Counted from the first letter of the stretch, positions 1 to 11,122 are shown. The stretch: 64,000 bases of DNA from Bretschneidera sinensis (GCA_023935145.1 CM043700.1:32163501-32227500); one strand, 5' to 3'. Notes: generated by a model not told the origin, from the letters alone. A program made the numbers and translations.

Positions 1-486
1 TTGCTAGTCCCTTAGCAAAACAAAATAAAATAAAATGAAAAACGAAGAACGTAAAGATAAGTTCATCATTCATGAGCAAGCTTAAAATGTAAACCCATCT
101 TCACAATAAATAGGAATTTTAAAATTTAATTACTTACAAAAAGCAGGCTAACGCATCACAAGTCTGATTCAGTGTAAAGTGAATTAGCATATAAAGATAA
201 GGCTTTCAAATAACTTCAATGTGCAATGTTTCCATGTCTCAATATTCACAGAATTTCTCATCAGAATGAACAACGATGACATAGTTTTATTTGCTTTCCT
301 CTTTTATTATAAGACTCTGCTATGTTTAGTTCCCTTAAGCTTTCTAGTTGACCCATGTAAGTGTTGAGTCAATGACTCCCAAACTAGATGGTTTTAGGGC
401 ATTAGGTGTAAAGACACCCCTAAGGACTTACTAACTTGAGTAAAAAAGGCTATGAAACTAAACTGGCCTTAATGTTGCCAAGCAAA

Positions 487-740
487 ATTCTCACCTTTTG
501 ACGCGAACACTCACTGCTTATTGAGGCAAGAGGTCCAGTTACTCAGCAAAAATTTTCTCAATGATCATTATGAATAAAATTCCCACCTTTTGACGTGAAC
601 ACTCACTTCTTACTGAGGCAAGAGGCCCAGTTACTTAGCAAAAATTTTCTCAATGATCATTATGAATAAAATTCTCACCTTTTGACATGAACACTCATTG
701 CTTATTGAGGTAAGATGTCCAGTTACTCAGCAAAATTTTA
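487..740. repeat. Three tandem 92-bp repeats in the retroelement 3' region
   Basis: Copies start at 487, 579 and 671, an exact 92-base spacing, and the third is truncated near 740. Each contains a TCACCTTTTGACG-like core followed by AACACTCACT and a CCAGTTACT(C/T)AGC segment. They lie in the non-coding part of the gag-only element. Short tandem repeats are common in the 3' regions of large plant gypsy elements. Confidence 0.85.
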
Positions 741-1402
741 TTAATCATCATCGTGAGCATTTTTCTCTTTTTGTGCAAATTTTTTTTTCAAAGTGTTTGT
801 CCAGCAAGTAATCTAGTTTCAGTCGAGTTATGGAAACATACACATTAAACTCACATGTCATACCTCACATTATTTTGTGCTAATGTGCTCGTGTTAGATT
901 AGATCAAACATGTGAATTTTCAAATGCGTAAAGTAAGTAACAAAATTTTAAAATTCTATCATCAAATCATGTGTTCAAGATTTTAAGCTCACCAATGACA
1001 TCACATCACAGTATTTGTTTAGATCAACTAGAATTTCAAAATAACATGAGTATGCATTTATCTTCTCTTTAATAAATAAAAAAAACTAGGACAAAGTGTG
1101 TGTGAATGTGTCTCCCATACTCCCAAACTTAAATTACACATTGTCCCCAATGTATGAACAATATAGAAAGAGCTAACCTGGGAGATAGAAAACTAGCTGG
1201 GCTGACATGGCTCATAGTACACCCCCAAACTTGAACTGATGCGCATATTTGTCCTTGAAAAAGAAATACGAAGGTAATACTGAAAACAAAAAAAATATTA
1301 ATAATAAACAAGAAAAAAAATATGAAAAACAATAAAAATAAAAGGATATGCTGTGGGGTGCCTCCTATGAGCGCTAAGTTTTACATTTTCAGCCAGATGC
1401 TT

Positions 1403-3093
1403 TTATTCCCTCCTAGAAAAACATAAGTTGAATGCACCAGCAACTGCTTCACTGCCAAATTTGGTGCTTATATGCTTTGGAGAGGCCTCAAGGATGTTAT
1501 CAGTAACATCTGTAGATTCTGACTTGATATCTACTATTGTGAAACCATGGGTGAGGGTGGACTCTAATAGATTAAGGTGATGGACCTTTTCCATGAATGA
1601 GTCAATCATGTATGCCTGGTGGCTCTCGTCATCATCTTCTGATTTGTTCGTTGTTGGGATGTGTAATGACTTACCACTTCGTGTCATAATGGCATTCACA
1701 TCCTTCAAAATATTTTGCGCTAGGTGTTGACCATGGGGTATAGACTGAGCTTGAGAAGGGAACTTACCTTGTTCATTCACACTCAAAAAACTCATCAATT
1801 TAGAGATTTGGCTCTTTATCTCCTTATTTTCTTCAACAACCTGTGTAATCAAAGATTCAAATCTTTGATTAGTCTTACCATGTGCCTCAATAAAAGCATG
1901 CAAAGTTTCTTCTAAAGGACTCCTAAAAGATGCAGGTGCATAATATAGTGCAGGATATGATCTAGGGGATTGTGCAGGCGGCTGGTTTTCAGATTTCCAG
2001 CTAAAGTTGGGGTGATTGCGCTACTCTGGATTATAGGTATCAGAGAAAGGTGAAAAAGGTTTCTTTTACATACCCAAGACATTACATTGTTCCTCATACA
2101 TCCCTCTTATCTTAGCAAATGTGGGACACTCTTGGGCGAGATGATCTACCCCACCACAGACAAAACATAGGCCAAAAGACTTTGCATGATTAGCTACATG
2201 TGTTAGCTTTAAGCTCTTAGTCTTTAACACATCTAACTCTCTAGTGAGCATCTCGACCTTAGCTTTTAGCTTATCCTCTTCCCTGAGATAGTAAATTCCA
2301 CCACCATTTGGGTTTCCTGCAGGTCGTGACCTATTTGTGCTCTCAGTAGCACTAGGTTCAGTCCAAGTGTGAGCTTTTTCAGCAAGCTCATTGAGATATT
2401 CTATGGCCTCATTAGGATCATTATGTAAGAACTCACCATTACAACTCATCTCCACAAATTGGCGCTCTCTATATGTAAGTTCCTTATAAAAATAGCTCAC
2501 TAAGCACCAATTCTCATACCCATGGTGAGGACACATACTCAACAATTTCTTAAATCTCTCCAAGACTGATACAAAGTCTCACTGTCTTTTGTGCAAAGGT
2601 GGAGATTTTCCTTTTTAAAGCATTGGTCTTATGTCAGGGAAAGTATTTATTAAAGAAAACCTAAGTCATCTCATTCCATGACCCAATAGATCGTGGTCTT
2701 AGTGAGTATAGCCAACTCTTAGCTTTATCATTCAAAGAGAAAGGAAAGAACTTAAGTCTCACTATGTCATTAGTTGCATTTTGACTATGAAAAGTCGCAA
2801 CTACTTCCTTAAACTCCCTAATGTGCACATATGGGTTTTCATTTTCCAAGCCATGAAATATAAGGAGTAACTGTATCATCCTTGTTTTAAAATCTAGTTG
2901 GCGAGTATTGGCTGGAAGTGGCTATGCGTGTAGGGTGGAGGTAATCCTGAAGGGTCATAGTGGGTTGATCTCCGTGTTCACTCATTTCTTCATGACTAGA
3001 TGGATTGTCAAACAAAAGATTTAGAAAGTGTGATTCTGACTCTAGCATAGGCTTACAAGCAAATCTACCTAAAATGTCTCTATATCTGGGCAT
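1403..3093 (-). pseudogene. Gypsy-type gag, broken into four frames
   Basis: Four open segments on the minus strand read in order as one gag. The segments are 2887-3093 (N-terminus ending in a DYLHPTR-like motif), 2661-2879 (retrotransposon gag core with NDKAKSWLYSL), 2066-2563 (gag C-terminal half) and 1403-1903 (the post-knuckle region with NAIMTRSGK, a signature of Athila-like plant elements). The 2066-2563 segment holds a zinc knuckle of CX2CX4HX4C form (CFVCGGVDHLAQEC). Stops and frame changes separate the segments, so it cannot make one intact Gag. Gag would form the particle and package the element RNA. No pol domain follows it. Confidence 0.8.
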
Positions 3094-3240
3094 GCAAGTT
3101 CACAAAATAATAATAAATAAAAAACTTACTATAAAAAGAAAGAAGAGAAAAAAATAAATAATGCAGCAAGCTAAAAGAATGAACGAAGTTATCGCCTTTA
3201 CAACTGCTGAAAAGAAAAACTATCTAGCAATTCTTCTACC

Positions 3241-3261
3241 GTCTCCCTGGCAGTAGTGCCA
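3241..3261 (-). other. Primer binding site, tRNA-Asp-like
   Basis: The minus strand reads TGGCACTACTGCCAGGGAGA just inside the LTR. It is a mutated form of TGGCGCCGTTGCCGGGGA, the tRNA-Asp complement used by Athila/Tat gypsy elements. It lies 5 bases from the inferred LTR end. Confidence 0.7.
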
Positions 3262-3266
3262 AAATT

Positions 3267-4784
3267 TGGTTACGCCCAAAAAATAACGCGGTAGTTGTAG
3301 CACAATTTTGGGGTTTCGATTCCACGGGGAGACGAATTAAAAGAATAGTAGAAGGAACAAAGAAACTAAAGAAAAATATTGAATGATTAATGCAGAATTT
3401 AGATTGATTGTAAATGCAAATTAAAGCAAAGTAAAGTGAAACAATAAAGCATCGGGAATTCCTTGCACAAATCTGGTATTTTAATTATTCTTAATTCATT
3501 GAATAACTCAATTGGGAACTCAGTTCCAAAATTCCTAATCGGAAGGTGTAGATTATGAACCAAGATTAAACCAAATGTAATCCTTTGAAATATCATTCAC
3601 CACTTTTAAAATACATAAACTATTATGAATATTGAGAAAATCCAATGACGAAAATATACTCAGGAAGTGATATTGCAGCAAAGAACTAAATCAATATAGA
3701 TAAACAATTGATCCAAACATAATCAAATAGCTAAACCATTCCATAGAAAAAGCATGACTGAATCTATAAACAGAATAAATTCTATGATTATTCGGAGAAG
3801 AAAACATCACCAATAAATTGAGAATAATAAAATAAAAGAGTTTTAATAATTGAAGATCAAATATATAAATTAAAAATAAACAAAAATGTCGTCAACTGTG
3901 CAAGTTCATCCCTAGCCCTACTTGAGAATTTAGTTACCCATAAATATAATGGACAACAAAAATCTCAAGGGCAAATTTGAACTCTTCGTAAGCATCCCCG
4001 CTTGGTAGTGGAGATTCCCCAGATTGTTCCCAAAAAGCCCTCCAGATTACTCCGATTGATAGCAAAGTCCTCTAGACTGCACCCTGTTTGGTAGCAAAGC
4101 CTTGGAGACTGCCCACCCATTTGATGAAGTGAAATGGGGCTTTTATAGGGGAACTCCATGAGTGCAATGTGTTCTCAATCCAATGTAAGATGTGAGATAT
4201 AGAAATATGTTTCCAACTGATGTGGGATGTGGGATTTAAGCCTTCACATGCCCTTCAAAACTTCTGCCCACGCTGAAATCTCGCACAGACTGACCTTTGT
4301 CTACTAAAACTGCCATAACTTTCTCTAGAAAAATCATATTTATGAGCCGTAAAATTCCCCAAAAAATAGACATCCTGATCTTTCCAAGAATACATGGCTC
4401 ATCTTCTGGTTCTTCCTGAATCATTACAGCTAAATCCACAAAAATCACTTCTGCCACGTTGAAATCACGCACAGCCTGACCTTTGTCTACTTAAACTGCC
4501 ATAACTTTCTCTAGAAAAATCATATTTATGAGCCGTAAAATTCTTTAGAAAATAGACATTTGGATCTTTCCAAGAATATATGGCTTATCTCTTGTTTCTT
4601 TCTGAATAAATATAGTTTAATTTGTAAAAATGACTGATCTGTACGGGCAATTCTGGCAATTTAGTTAAACTCTTTTCCAAGTGCTTGTAAACCTATAAAA
4701 CAAAGAAAAAATAACTCAAAGTAACAAATTCCTAAGCTAACAAATGTAAATTAAGGGGCCAAGATATGCAATATTTGGCACTCA
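3267..4784 (-). repeat. 5' LTR of the gag-only element
   Basis: The inner end is the CA next to the primer binding site (TG at 3267-3268 on the plus strand). The outer end is inferred at TGAGTGCC (minus strand), where the plus strand reads GGCACTCA ending at 4784. Length is about 1.5 kb. It contains an internal tandem duplication of about 187 bp (4261-4634). The expected 5-base target duplication on the right would be TTACT (4785-4789), but the matching flank is off-window. Confidence 0.6.
4261..4634. repeat. 187-bp tandem duplication inside the LTR
   Basis: Two copies start at 4261 and 4448, both beginning CTTCTGCC. They share the stretch GCCATAACTTTCTCTAGAAA and the following ATGAGCCGTAAAATTC. 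Divergence between copies is visible, so the duplication is not recent. Confidence 0.85.
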
Positions 4785-4849
4785 TTACTACTCTTCTATA
4801 GGATAGTTAGATAATATGCATTCTACAATGAAGTCCGTGAAAACCTACC

Positions 4850-5385
4850 CTTTAATGGTTGATTGGGGCTTGAAATTGATCTCAAACTCGTCCAACTTTA
4901 TAGACCATTTCATAAGTTGGCATGATAAATGGGTTTCTAGAGGACTTGCCACAAAGAGTAGTTCGTAAGCACAGTGGTCGGGTGCGACTGGAAGTAAGGT
5001 CTCAGCTTCTTAATCAAGATGACAAACGCATAGACTAACTTCTCAATGGGCTGATACCTGACTTCGGCATCTTGCAGGACCCTACTGAGTAGTAATTGGG
5101 CTTCTAGATAATGGGTTTATGTTCGGGATCGATGTTATAGCTATAGACCATCACCTTAGGATTAATCTTCCTTAGGAAAGAGATTAATTATGCTTAGAGT
5201 TCACCTTCCAAGCTTGATCCGATCTGGACCACTTTTTCACTTCCCTCATTTGGGGCTGGTCTATAGGTACTAGGCTTCACCACTTTCCCCATGTCTCCTT
5301 TATGGCGATGATCACGACGGCTAGAAATCCTGGTTCTCTTTTTTTCTTCCCTGGTCAGAACTGTGTTGGCCCCCTGATGGCGCGG
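4850..5385 (-). pseudogene. Decayed gypsy pol remnant with reverse transcriptase deleted
   Basis: On the minus strand, about 4880-5090 reads as an RNase H-region segment of Ty3/gypsy Pol, including RYQPIEKLVYAF and KKLRPYFQSHPTTVLTN. This resembles the RY..(M/I)EKL..A....KLRPYFQ.H...VLTN signature of plant Tat elements. Just upstream (about 5090-5230) lies a degenerate segment with SFLRKINPK and NIDPEHKPI-like spacing, which matches the start of reverse transcriptase. The core of reverse transcriptase, including the YxDD region, is missing between them. Stops are frequent. The remnant continues as a gag-side fragment at 8606-9170. Confidence 0.65.
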
Positions 5386-8300
5386 TAATACTCATGTTCA
5401 TAAAATAAGGGTAAAGAATTAATTTTATGTATATTATATTAAATTAAAAAATCTATAGATGAAAGATTTAGTATTGATTTGAAATAATATTTGAAAGATA
5501 ATACTGAAAATTTGGCTGAAAAGAGTTAAAAAATTTTGAAGAAGAAAGTACTAAATTTTTTTTTTAAAATTTGAAGTTGAAATGAAAGAATTTTGAAGAA
5601 AAATATGGACTGAAGTTGAGGATAATAATTAATTTTTTTTTTTTGTATTTCTCTATAATTTTTAGAATAAAGAAAAGATGAAAATTTGATTTTTAAAGGG
5701 AAAATGGCAAAACTATAATTATGTAATGGTAAAACAGTAAATTTCAAATGATGACAGAATTTTAAATAACTGATGGCCAATATATAAGTTTTATATTTAA
5801 AAAAACTAATGGCGTTCACGTGAAGCGGTGAAGGTAAGTAAAAAGAAAAAATATATATAATATATTAATAAAAAAAAGAGTCAAATGGTGAAGGGTTCTT
5901 ACATTAATTTATTTCAAATCCCGTTTAGTTTATTTCTTTATTCAATTCAAATTCTTAGCAAGAAAGTTGTAAAGAAAATTTCTCCACTATTAGAAATAAT
6001 TCCAGTCATTCAATTACAATAGCAAGATTTCATCACATTTGAGGTAAATTTTCAATAAGACTCATAACTAAATAATTATATTGTGTGAATTAAGTTGTGA
6101 AATAGTAAGATTTCTGAAAGTTTATGATTAGGTGTTGATGATCAGCAATCTCAGGAAATTGTTGAAAGGAGCAGGAAGACAAGGAGATGATCCACTGATA
6201 GCTTTAAGTGCTACACAGTGAGTTAGATTTACTTTTAGTAATCGAGACCAATAAAAATATGAATTTATGATATTGAATAAATCATTGAATTATAATGATT
6301 GGATGATATATTTTCTTTTATGCAAGATAATTGATTGCTTTATTTATTAGGAATTAAATAATATGTTGAAAATTAATTAAATAAGAATTTATATTTTAAA
6401 AATGACGAATTAATGAAAATATGCTGAGAATATATATAAAATTTTTGAAAAATATGATTGAAAAATTAATATGATATATGAGAAGACAATTTAATAAATA
6501 TGATAAAAATAATGTAAACCGAGATTCTAACCTAAGAGAGAGGTGAATTAGGTTTTTAAAAACTTTTGCTAATTACTTGCAAGTTTATAAAAACAGTTAA
6601 ATGCACAAGCGTACAAACAAGTAATGTGCTTTAAGTAAAAGAGTTTAAGGAAGAGAAAGTGCAAACTCAATTTATAGTGGTTCAACAATATCGGATTCCT
6701 TCCGACCCTACGTCCACTCTCTTCAAGGAACCTCCTTGAAGTAATCCACTAAAACTTTTAGTCGTACAACTTCACGGGTCTTGTACAAACCTTACAACCA
6801 ATCCCTTCCTTACGGAAGCTAATCCCTTCCTCATGGAAGCTTACAAAGAAGTGTTTAATCCTAAACACTCTTAAGAGTTATTACAACTCTTTCCCCTTTA
6901 CAATAAATAAGATTTGCTGTAAAGTAAATGGTAAAGAGATAGCAATGAATGCTTTTACAAATGAACAATATCTCTCTTTCAAGAATAAGCTTGAAGAATG
7001 GCTCAACAATAAAGTTTTCAAAGCTTTTGAAATTTAATGAGTAAGCTTGTGAATTGAATGTGTTCTCTTTTTATTTTAAATGCTCATTGAAGTGGGTTTA
7101 TATAGCCTTGAATCAATATGGCCGTTAGACACTGACTTGGTAGGTTTGGTGCATTAAATGCTCAAGTCCCGCGTCTCAAACAGCCATATTTTCAAATTAC
7201 CAATCGACTAGGTCAAGTGAAAACTTCACTTTTAGGCTATGGGGGAGTACCAGTCACCTGGGTCCTAAGCACTAATCGACTAGGAACTCACTGTCCCAGT
7301 TGCCAGTCGATTGGGTTTTTGAGACTAGTCGACTGGGGACCTTCTGTCCCATACCTCAGTCGACTGATATATTGAGCCAGTCGATTGGGTTGCCCTTCAA
7401 CCCAACTTTTCATGTATTAAAACTGTTTTTAACTTGTAAACATTTGTATTAATAGTTTTGTCAAATTTTTTTTTGTAAAAAGAGCCACAGATCAAGCTAA
7501 GTATTTGAACATGAGAGATTTACAGTTGTTTTCAATACCTTAATCACTATTCTATATTTTCTGTTTTGTCTTGGCGTGTGAAACTGGTTGAGTTCATGCA
7601 TCTTGTTTCTTTGCTGAAAGCTTTTACCGCTTAAGCACATAGATAAAGCTGTTAGTACAATTAGAGTAATGTTTTGTCATTATTAAAATTAAATAAGGGT
7701 CAACAAATAATAATTTTGAGAAAGAGATAGTTGAATTGAATACTTTGATGTATGTTTGCTTGAATGTCTGTCTAGCTGAGAAGACCAAGAAGGTAGCTGG
7801 TCTGGCAAAAACATGTCGACATGTGAGAAGATGTTCCCAGACGAGAACCTGAAATGATCTGATGAGAAAGAAAGAAAGACAATTTAAATTCATGCACTGA
7901 ATTCGTTTTAAATATTTATTATTAATGTCTGAAATGCTAAAGAATCAATTTTGATTATTAAATGATTGATAGATTAATGAGACAATTTTGATGATAAATA
8001 AATAGAAAGGATGATATAATAAAGAATTATATGATCGATTGTTTGTATGATGTGCACCTTACGATGATATTAAATTGATAAAATATATGAGATATATGTA
8101 TTGAAATAGGATAACTTGATAATTTATTTATAAAGAGATTGACAATTGATTGAATTAGTATGTGAGAAGAGTTAGATGATTAATTATGCTGATTTAATAA
8201 TGATTGAATATAACCATAAGTATATAAATTGAGTACTTCTAGTCAAATTAATTCACTGAGCTTGTGAACCTAATTCCTTATTGTTAAATAATTTCAGGTA

Positions 8301-8605
8301 GCGGGCATGACAGATAAATTTGTGAGTTGAGATTCAAATTGACTTATTATATGTAAGTCTCGTGGTCCACATTCTCATACTAATGGAAGAAGAAAAAAAA
8401 AATTGTAGATATTCATGCATCTTTAGTATGTTGTATATATTGTTTTAGATATGATATTAATAATGTAACTCATCTGTTGAGGGTTGATGTATATATATTT
8501 TCAGTTGATGTATGTTTTTATATTGTTACATATATGTGTCGTGCTAGAATTTCAAAACGTGACGACACCGTCTCGGGGGCAGCCAACCCGAGATGGGTCA
8601 TTACA
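5386..8605 (+). mobile_element. Solo LTR (about 2.0 kb), itself interrupted by a second solo LTR
   Basis: A block with no coding potential sits between the gag half and the pol half of the older gypsy remnant. It ends TCATTACA at 8605. Flanks are CGCGG (5381-5385) and CGCGC (8606-8610), which match at 4 of 5 bases as a target duplication. If so, the first base pair reads TA where TG is usual. Near the right end is an imperfect hairpin, CCGTCTCGGG ... CCCGAGATGG (8569-8597). Internal phrases such as GTTGAAAGGAGCAGGAAGAC recall chromovirus-type LTRs from memory, which is weak evidence. About 1.2 kb of it is the nested element at 6513-7705. Confidence 0.5.
6513..7705 (+). mobile_element. Solo LTR with perfect target duplication AATAA
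   Basis: The element starts TGTAAACCGAG, ends GGGTCAACA and is 1193 bp long. Identical 5-bp flanks AATAA lie at 6508-6512 and 7706-7710. No internal gag-pol is present, so it is a solo LTR left by recombination between two LTRs. The opening CCTAAGAGAGAGGTGAAT and the closing TTTGTCATTATTAAAATTA are phrases common in plant Ty1/copia (SIRE/Maximus-like) LTRs. The 7200-7390 part contains repeated GTCGACT-like palindromes. Confidence 0.8.
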
Positions 8606-9170
8606 CGCGCTTGGTTAGATTGAGGTTGAATTGCGTCCGACACCATCTGCTAGACTAGAGTGGCTAGGGCATCATAACTCCTCATGTTCAGCTCGACTAA
8701 CTGGGGCTAAAGAATTCTCTGCTAGGCTGATCTTTGTTGGGCTAGACTGGGCCAACTCATCGTTGGCTTCAGGGTTTTGTCGACTCCCCAAAGCCTGATG
8801 AAGGTTATACCTTCTTGTGCCCTAGAATTTCTATCTCATTTATTTCTTCATCGGCAGGCAAGTGTATAGAACTTTGCAAGTTTAGGTTGGAAGGTGGAAG
8901 AGGCGAAAGGGGTAGCTTCTTTGGTGGCATCTTTAGATGAATTTTGTTGGCGCCGAATAAAAGGTTGAGGGTATTGTTGTCAAATTGGGTCTAGTTTGGA
9001 AGAGATAGATGCTTGGTGTTGGTCAATTCCTATGTCCACGTCAGCTTGGTACATGAACCCTTGCAAGGAAAACCACATAGAGTTTAGTTCTTCAATAAAG
9101 ACCTTCTGATGGTCTAGTCAATAAGTATACAAAAATGAAGTGAAAAGGAGAGAGAGTCGAAGTAGTTATG
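8606..9170 (-). pseudogene. Gypsy gag-side remnant, the other half of the split old element
   Basis: The minus strand shows a heavily stopped coding-like segment that joins the 4850-5385 remnant once the 5386-8605 insertion is removed. The sequence on either side of the insertion is similarly GC-richer than the AT-rich insert. I see no intact domain. Assignment to gag rests on position and composition, so it is inference. The left-over 9170-9460 may hold LTR sequence of the same element. Confidence 0.4.
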
Positions 9171-9547
9171 ATTGTTGAACTTGCAATTACGAGGTTTTGA
9201 ATCCTTTTATATAAGCATTGGAAATTTTATCTCCAAAAAATCTAGGATGGATCCCTCCAAGAGTCTTAGCCCAAGTCTTTAGATCTGCACCAGAGGGTCT
9301 TGGCTCATGTTGTTTAGTTCTGTGAGTCATGTCACAATCTTATCTCTTGTTTTTAGATATGCAAGTCAAGTCTCAGTCTTACCCACACCTTGTCTTTAGG
9401 TCTGTGTGGTCCACTTGTCCGAATTTTATTAGGTCTAGATCAAGGGTCAATTGGACAATGGCATTACGTTTCTAGTCTTTTACAGCACTCGATGAAATCC
9501 AATAATAAACTCACAAAGCATATTGAGAATCCTAAATAAATAGAACT

Positions 9548-9792
9548 CAAGAAGCTTTGTTTCTGAAGCAGGAGGAAATTTGAGAAGACGCTGAATTTGG
9601 CAGACTTCTGAATTTTAATAATGACCTGATCTTCGCTTTCAACTTCCTCCTTCATCACTATTTCTGATGTCAAGAAGCTTTGTTTCTGAAGCAGGAGGAA
9701 ATCTGAGAAGGCGCTGAATTTGGCAGACTTCTGAATTTTGATAATGACCGATCTTCGCTTTCAACTTCCTCCTTCATCACTATTTCTGATGT
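9548..9792. repeat. 123-bp tandem duplication
   Basis: Copies at 9548-9670 and 9671-9792 both begin CAAGAAGCTTTGTTTCTGAA and differ at only a few bases, with one single-base deletion in the second. The minus strand is open through copy 1 (VMKEEVESEDQVIIKIQKSA), which could be a piece of an exon. I do not recognise it. Confidence 0.9.
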
Positions 9793-9816
9793 CACATACA
9801 CTCACGACAGTGTACA

Positions 9817-10057
9817 GTGTCGATTTTTCTTTTCCACCAATGCTTTGGATATGTTTTATTTCGAGCCTCCTTCAGAGCTTTGCCGAACATATATACGATT
9901 TTTACTAGAGAGGGATGTGAGTTGCAGCAGCTTACCTGGGACTTCACAAATGGCTGTTTTGGAAGATGCAAAATACCCAGGCTCCATTGTTTCAAATGCT
10001 CTTTTTCGATTGTTTCGAGAGAGAGTACCTCATGTAGTAGCTTCAAATAATTTATAA
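9817..10057 (+). other. Unrecognised open segment, possible exon remnant
   Basis: A 70-codon frame from 9845 to 10057 ends in TAA. Its composition looks protein-like (FEPPSELCRTYIRFLLERD, then LEDAKYPGSIVSNALFRLFR). A second frame overlaps it. No start context, splice partner or family could be recognised, so it may be the last exon of a lost gene. The 60 bp before it contain a near-palindrome around GACAGTGTACAGTGTC. Confidence 0.25.
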
Positions 10058-10139
10058 AGAATTTTGAATCAATTGTCTTTTTTTCATTAAAATATTAATC
10101 ATCTTTTTAATACTAAGAATAAGTTTATTTTATTTTTAT

Positions 10140-10232
10140 AATTGACCATATGCTATTCCAAACATGTTTGCTTCTTGGTTTCTCCACTTATATGCTGGTT
10201 TGACCACTTATAAGTGGAACCAAACAGGGCCT
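10140..10232. repeat. MITE-like end with CCACTTATAAGTGG palindrome
   Basis: The segment contains CTCCACTTATATGCTGG, then the perfect 14-bp palindrome CCACTTATAAGTGG, and ends AACCAAACAGGGCC. The last phrase reversed (GGCCCTGTTTGG) is typical of hAT-type MITE termini in plants. The opposite terminus was not found, so this is probably a fragment. Confidence 0.35.
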
Positions 10233-10495
10233 AAGCTGTTCGGTCCTGCAAAAATTTCTCATAGATTTGAAAGTTGAAATACTGATGGTTTTGCTTTTAT
10301 TTTTTTTTCTAGGGGAGGGACCAGAGAAGAATCGGAAGAAACATGGCATTGCTACACTATGAAAGTGCCAAACCGCAAACAAAAAGCACATCACACCACA
10401 CATCCAATGGCCACCACTGTAGTGACCCCAAGAATAAAAAAAAAATAAGCACATCAATCTGTAATTATAATAATAGTAGTATCTAAAAAGTTGGG

Positions 10496-11122
10496 TCAGC
10501 CTTCAAAATCAGTTTTCACCCACTGTCCATACTTTCTCTTCATTTTCTCATCCAACTCCTTGGCTTTGATCTCTGCAATTTTAGCGACATTTGCCGTGGA
10601 TTCCTCTTGCACTTTTGCAATCCTCCTACTCCTCTTCCTCGCCGTGGCCTCTTTCTCAGCTTCGAGTTCCTCGTACTCTCTCACCCAACAGCTATGTACA
10701 ATACATGTCAACACTAACACCACCAACTGCATTAGCAACATCGCCATCAAAACCCCACATTCCAATCTCACTAACAACTTAGCCTCTTTCGGGTCCCTTG
10801 GCGATTTGAGCATGGAAAGGCTTGATTTTTCTCTTGTAAACAACACCAATATGCTAAGCAATTGTCCGATTAATGAGGCAAAGAGGAGTGAAACATGGGT
10901 TAAGAAGCAGAAGTGGGTGAGCTGAGAGTAGAAACCCACAAAAGAGGAGAGAAGAGAGATGCAAGAGACCATGAGGAATGCCATACCCAGTGAAGTTGGG
11001 GGCATTTTTAGGAGGAGAATGGGTGCAAGAGAGGAGGCTGAGAGAACAAAGAGAGTAAAATTCAGGCAAGAGAGGAGAAGAATTGGGAAGGAACAAGAGC
11101 TTCTAAGATTAGATGATGCCAT
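10496..11122 (-). CDS. Plant four-helix membrane protein with basic coiled-coil tail, 208 aa
   Basis: This is an intronless frame from ATG at 11120-11122 to TGA at 10496-10498. Four hydrophobic segments are evident at about residues 12-38, 44-68, 71-97 and 122-147. They are followed by a highly charged helical tail (EEYEELEAEKE... to KAKELDEKMKRKYGQW) of about 60 residues that is likely cytosolic. The architecture recalls uncharacterised plant membrane proteins with a tetraspanin-like layout, but no tetraspanin CCG loop is seen, so no function is assigned. The first hydrophobic segment could act as a signal anchor. The start was chosen because it is the first ATG after a plausible TATA box. 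Antisense frames over the same DNA are shadows. Confidence 0.8.
   Translation of the reverse strand: MASSNLRSSCSFPILLLSCLNFTLFVLSASSLAPILLLKMPPTSLGMAFLMVSCISLLSSFVGFYSQLTHFCFLTHVSLLFASLIGQLLSILVLFTREKSSLSMLKSPRDPKEAKLLVRLECGVLMAMLLMQLVVLVLTCIVHSCWVREYEELEAEKEATARKRSRRIAKVQEESTANVAKIAEIKAKELDEKMKRKYGQWVKTDFEG

Larger units (their letters stand above)
1..4784 (-). mobile_element. Gag-only Ty3/gypsy-type LTR retrotransposon, 3' part off-window
   Basis: Read on the minus strand, the order is LTR (3267-4784), a primer binding site (3241-3261), a gag reading frame (1403-3093) and then about 1.4 kb of non-coding sequence running off the left edge. No protease, reverse transcriptase or integrase is seen in this stretch. 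Directly after gag come motifs typical of the post-pol region of plant Athila/Tat-like elements: a GGGGTGCCTCC-type box near 1355 and two AAGTTTGGGAG/AAGTTTGGGGG boxes near 1120 and 1225. This resembles non-autonomous gag-bearing elements (TR-GAG type). The 3' LTR is presumed to lie left of position 1. The outer end at 4784 (TGAGTGCC on the minus strand) is an inference from typical LTR starts. Confidence 0.75.

Noticed and set aside
5526..5819. 97-codon minus-strand frame
   Set aside because: Low-complexity Phe/Lys/Ile reading of AT-rich LTR sequence.
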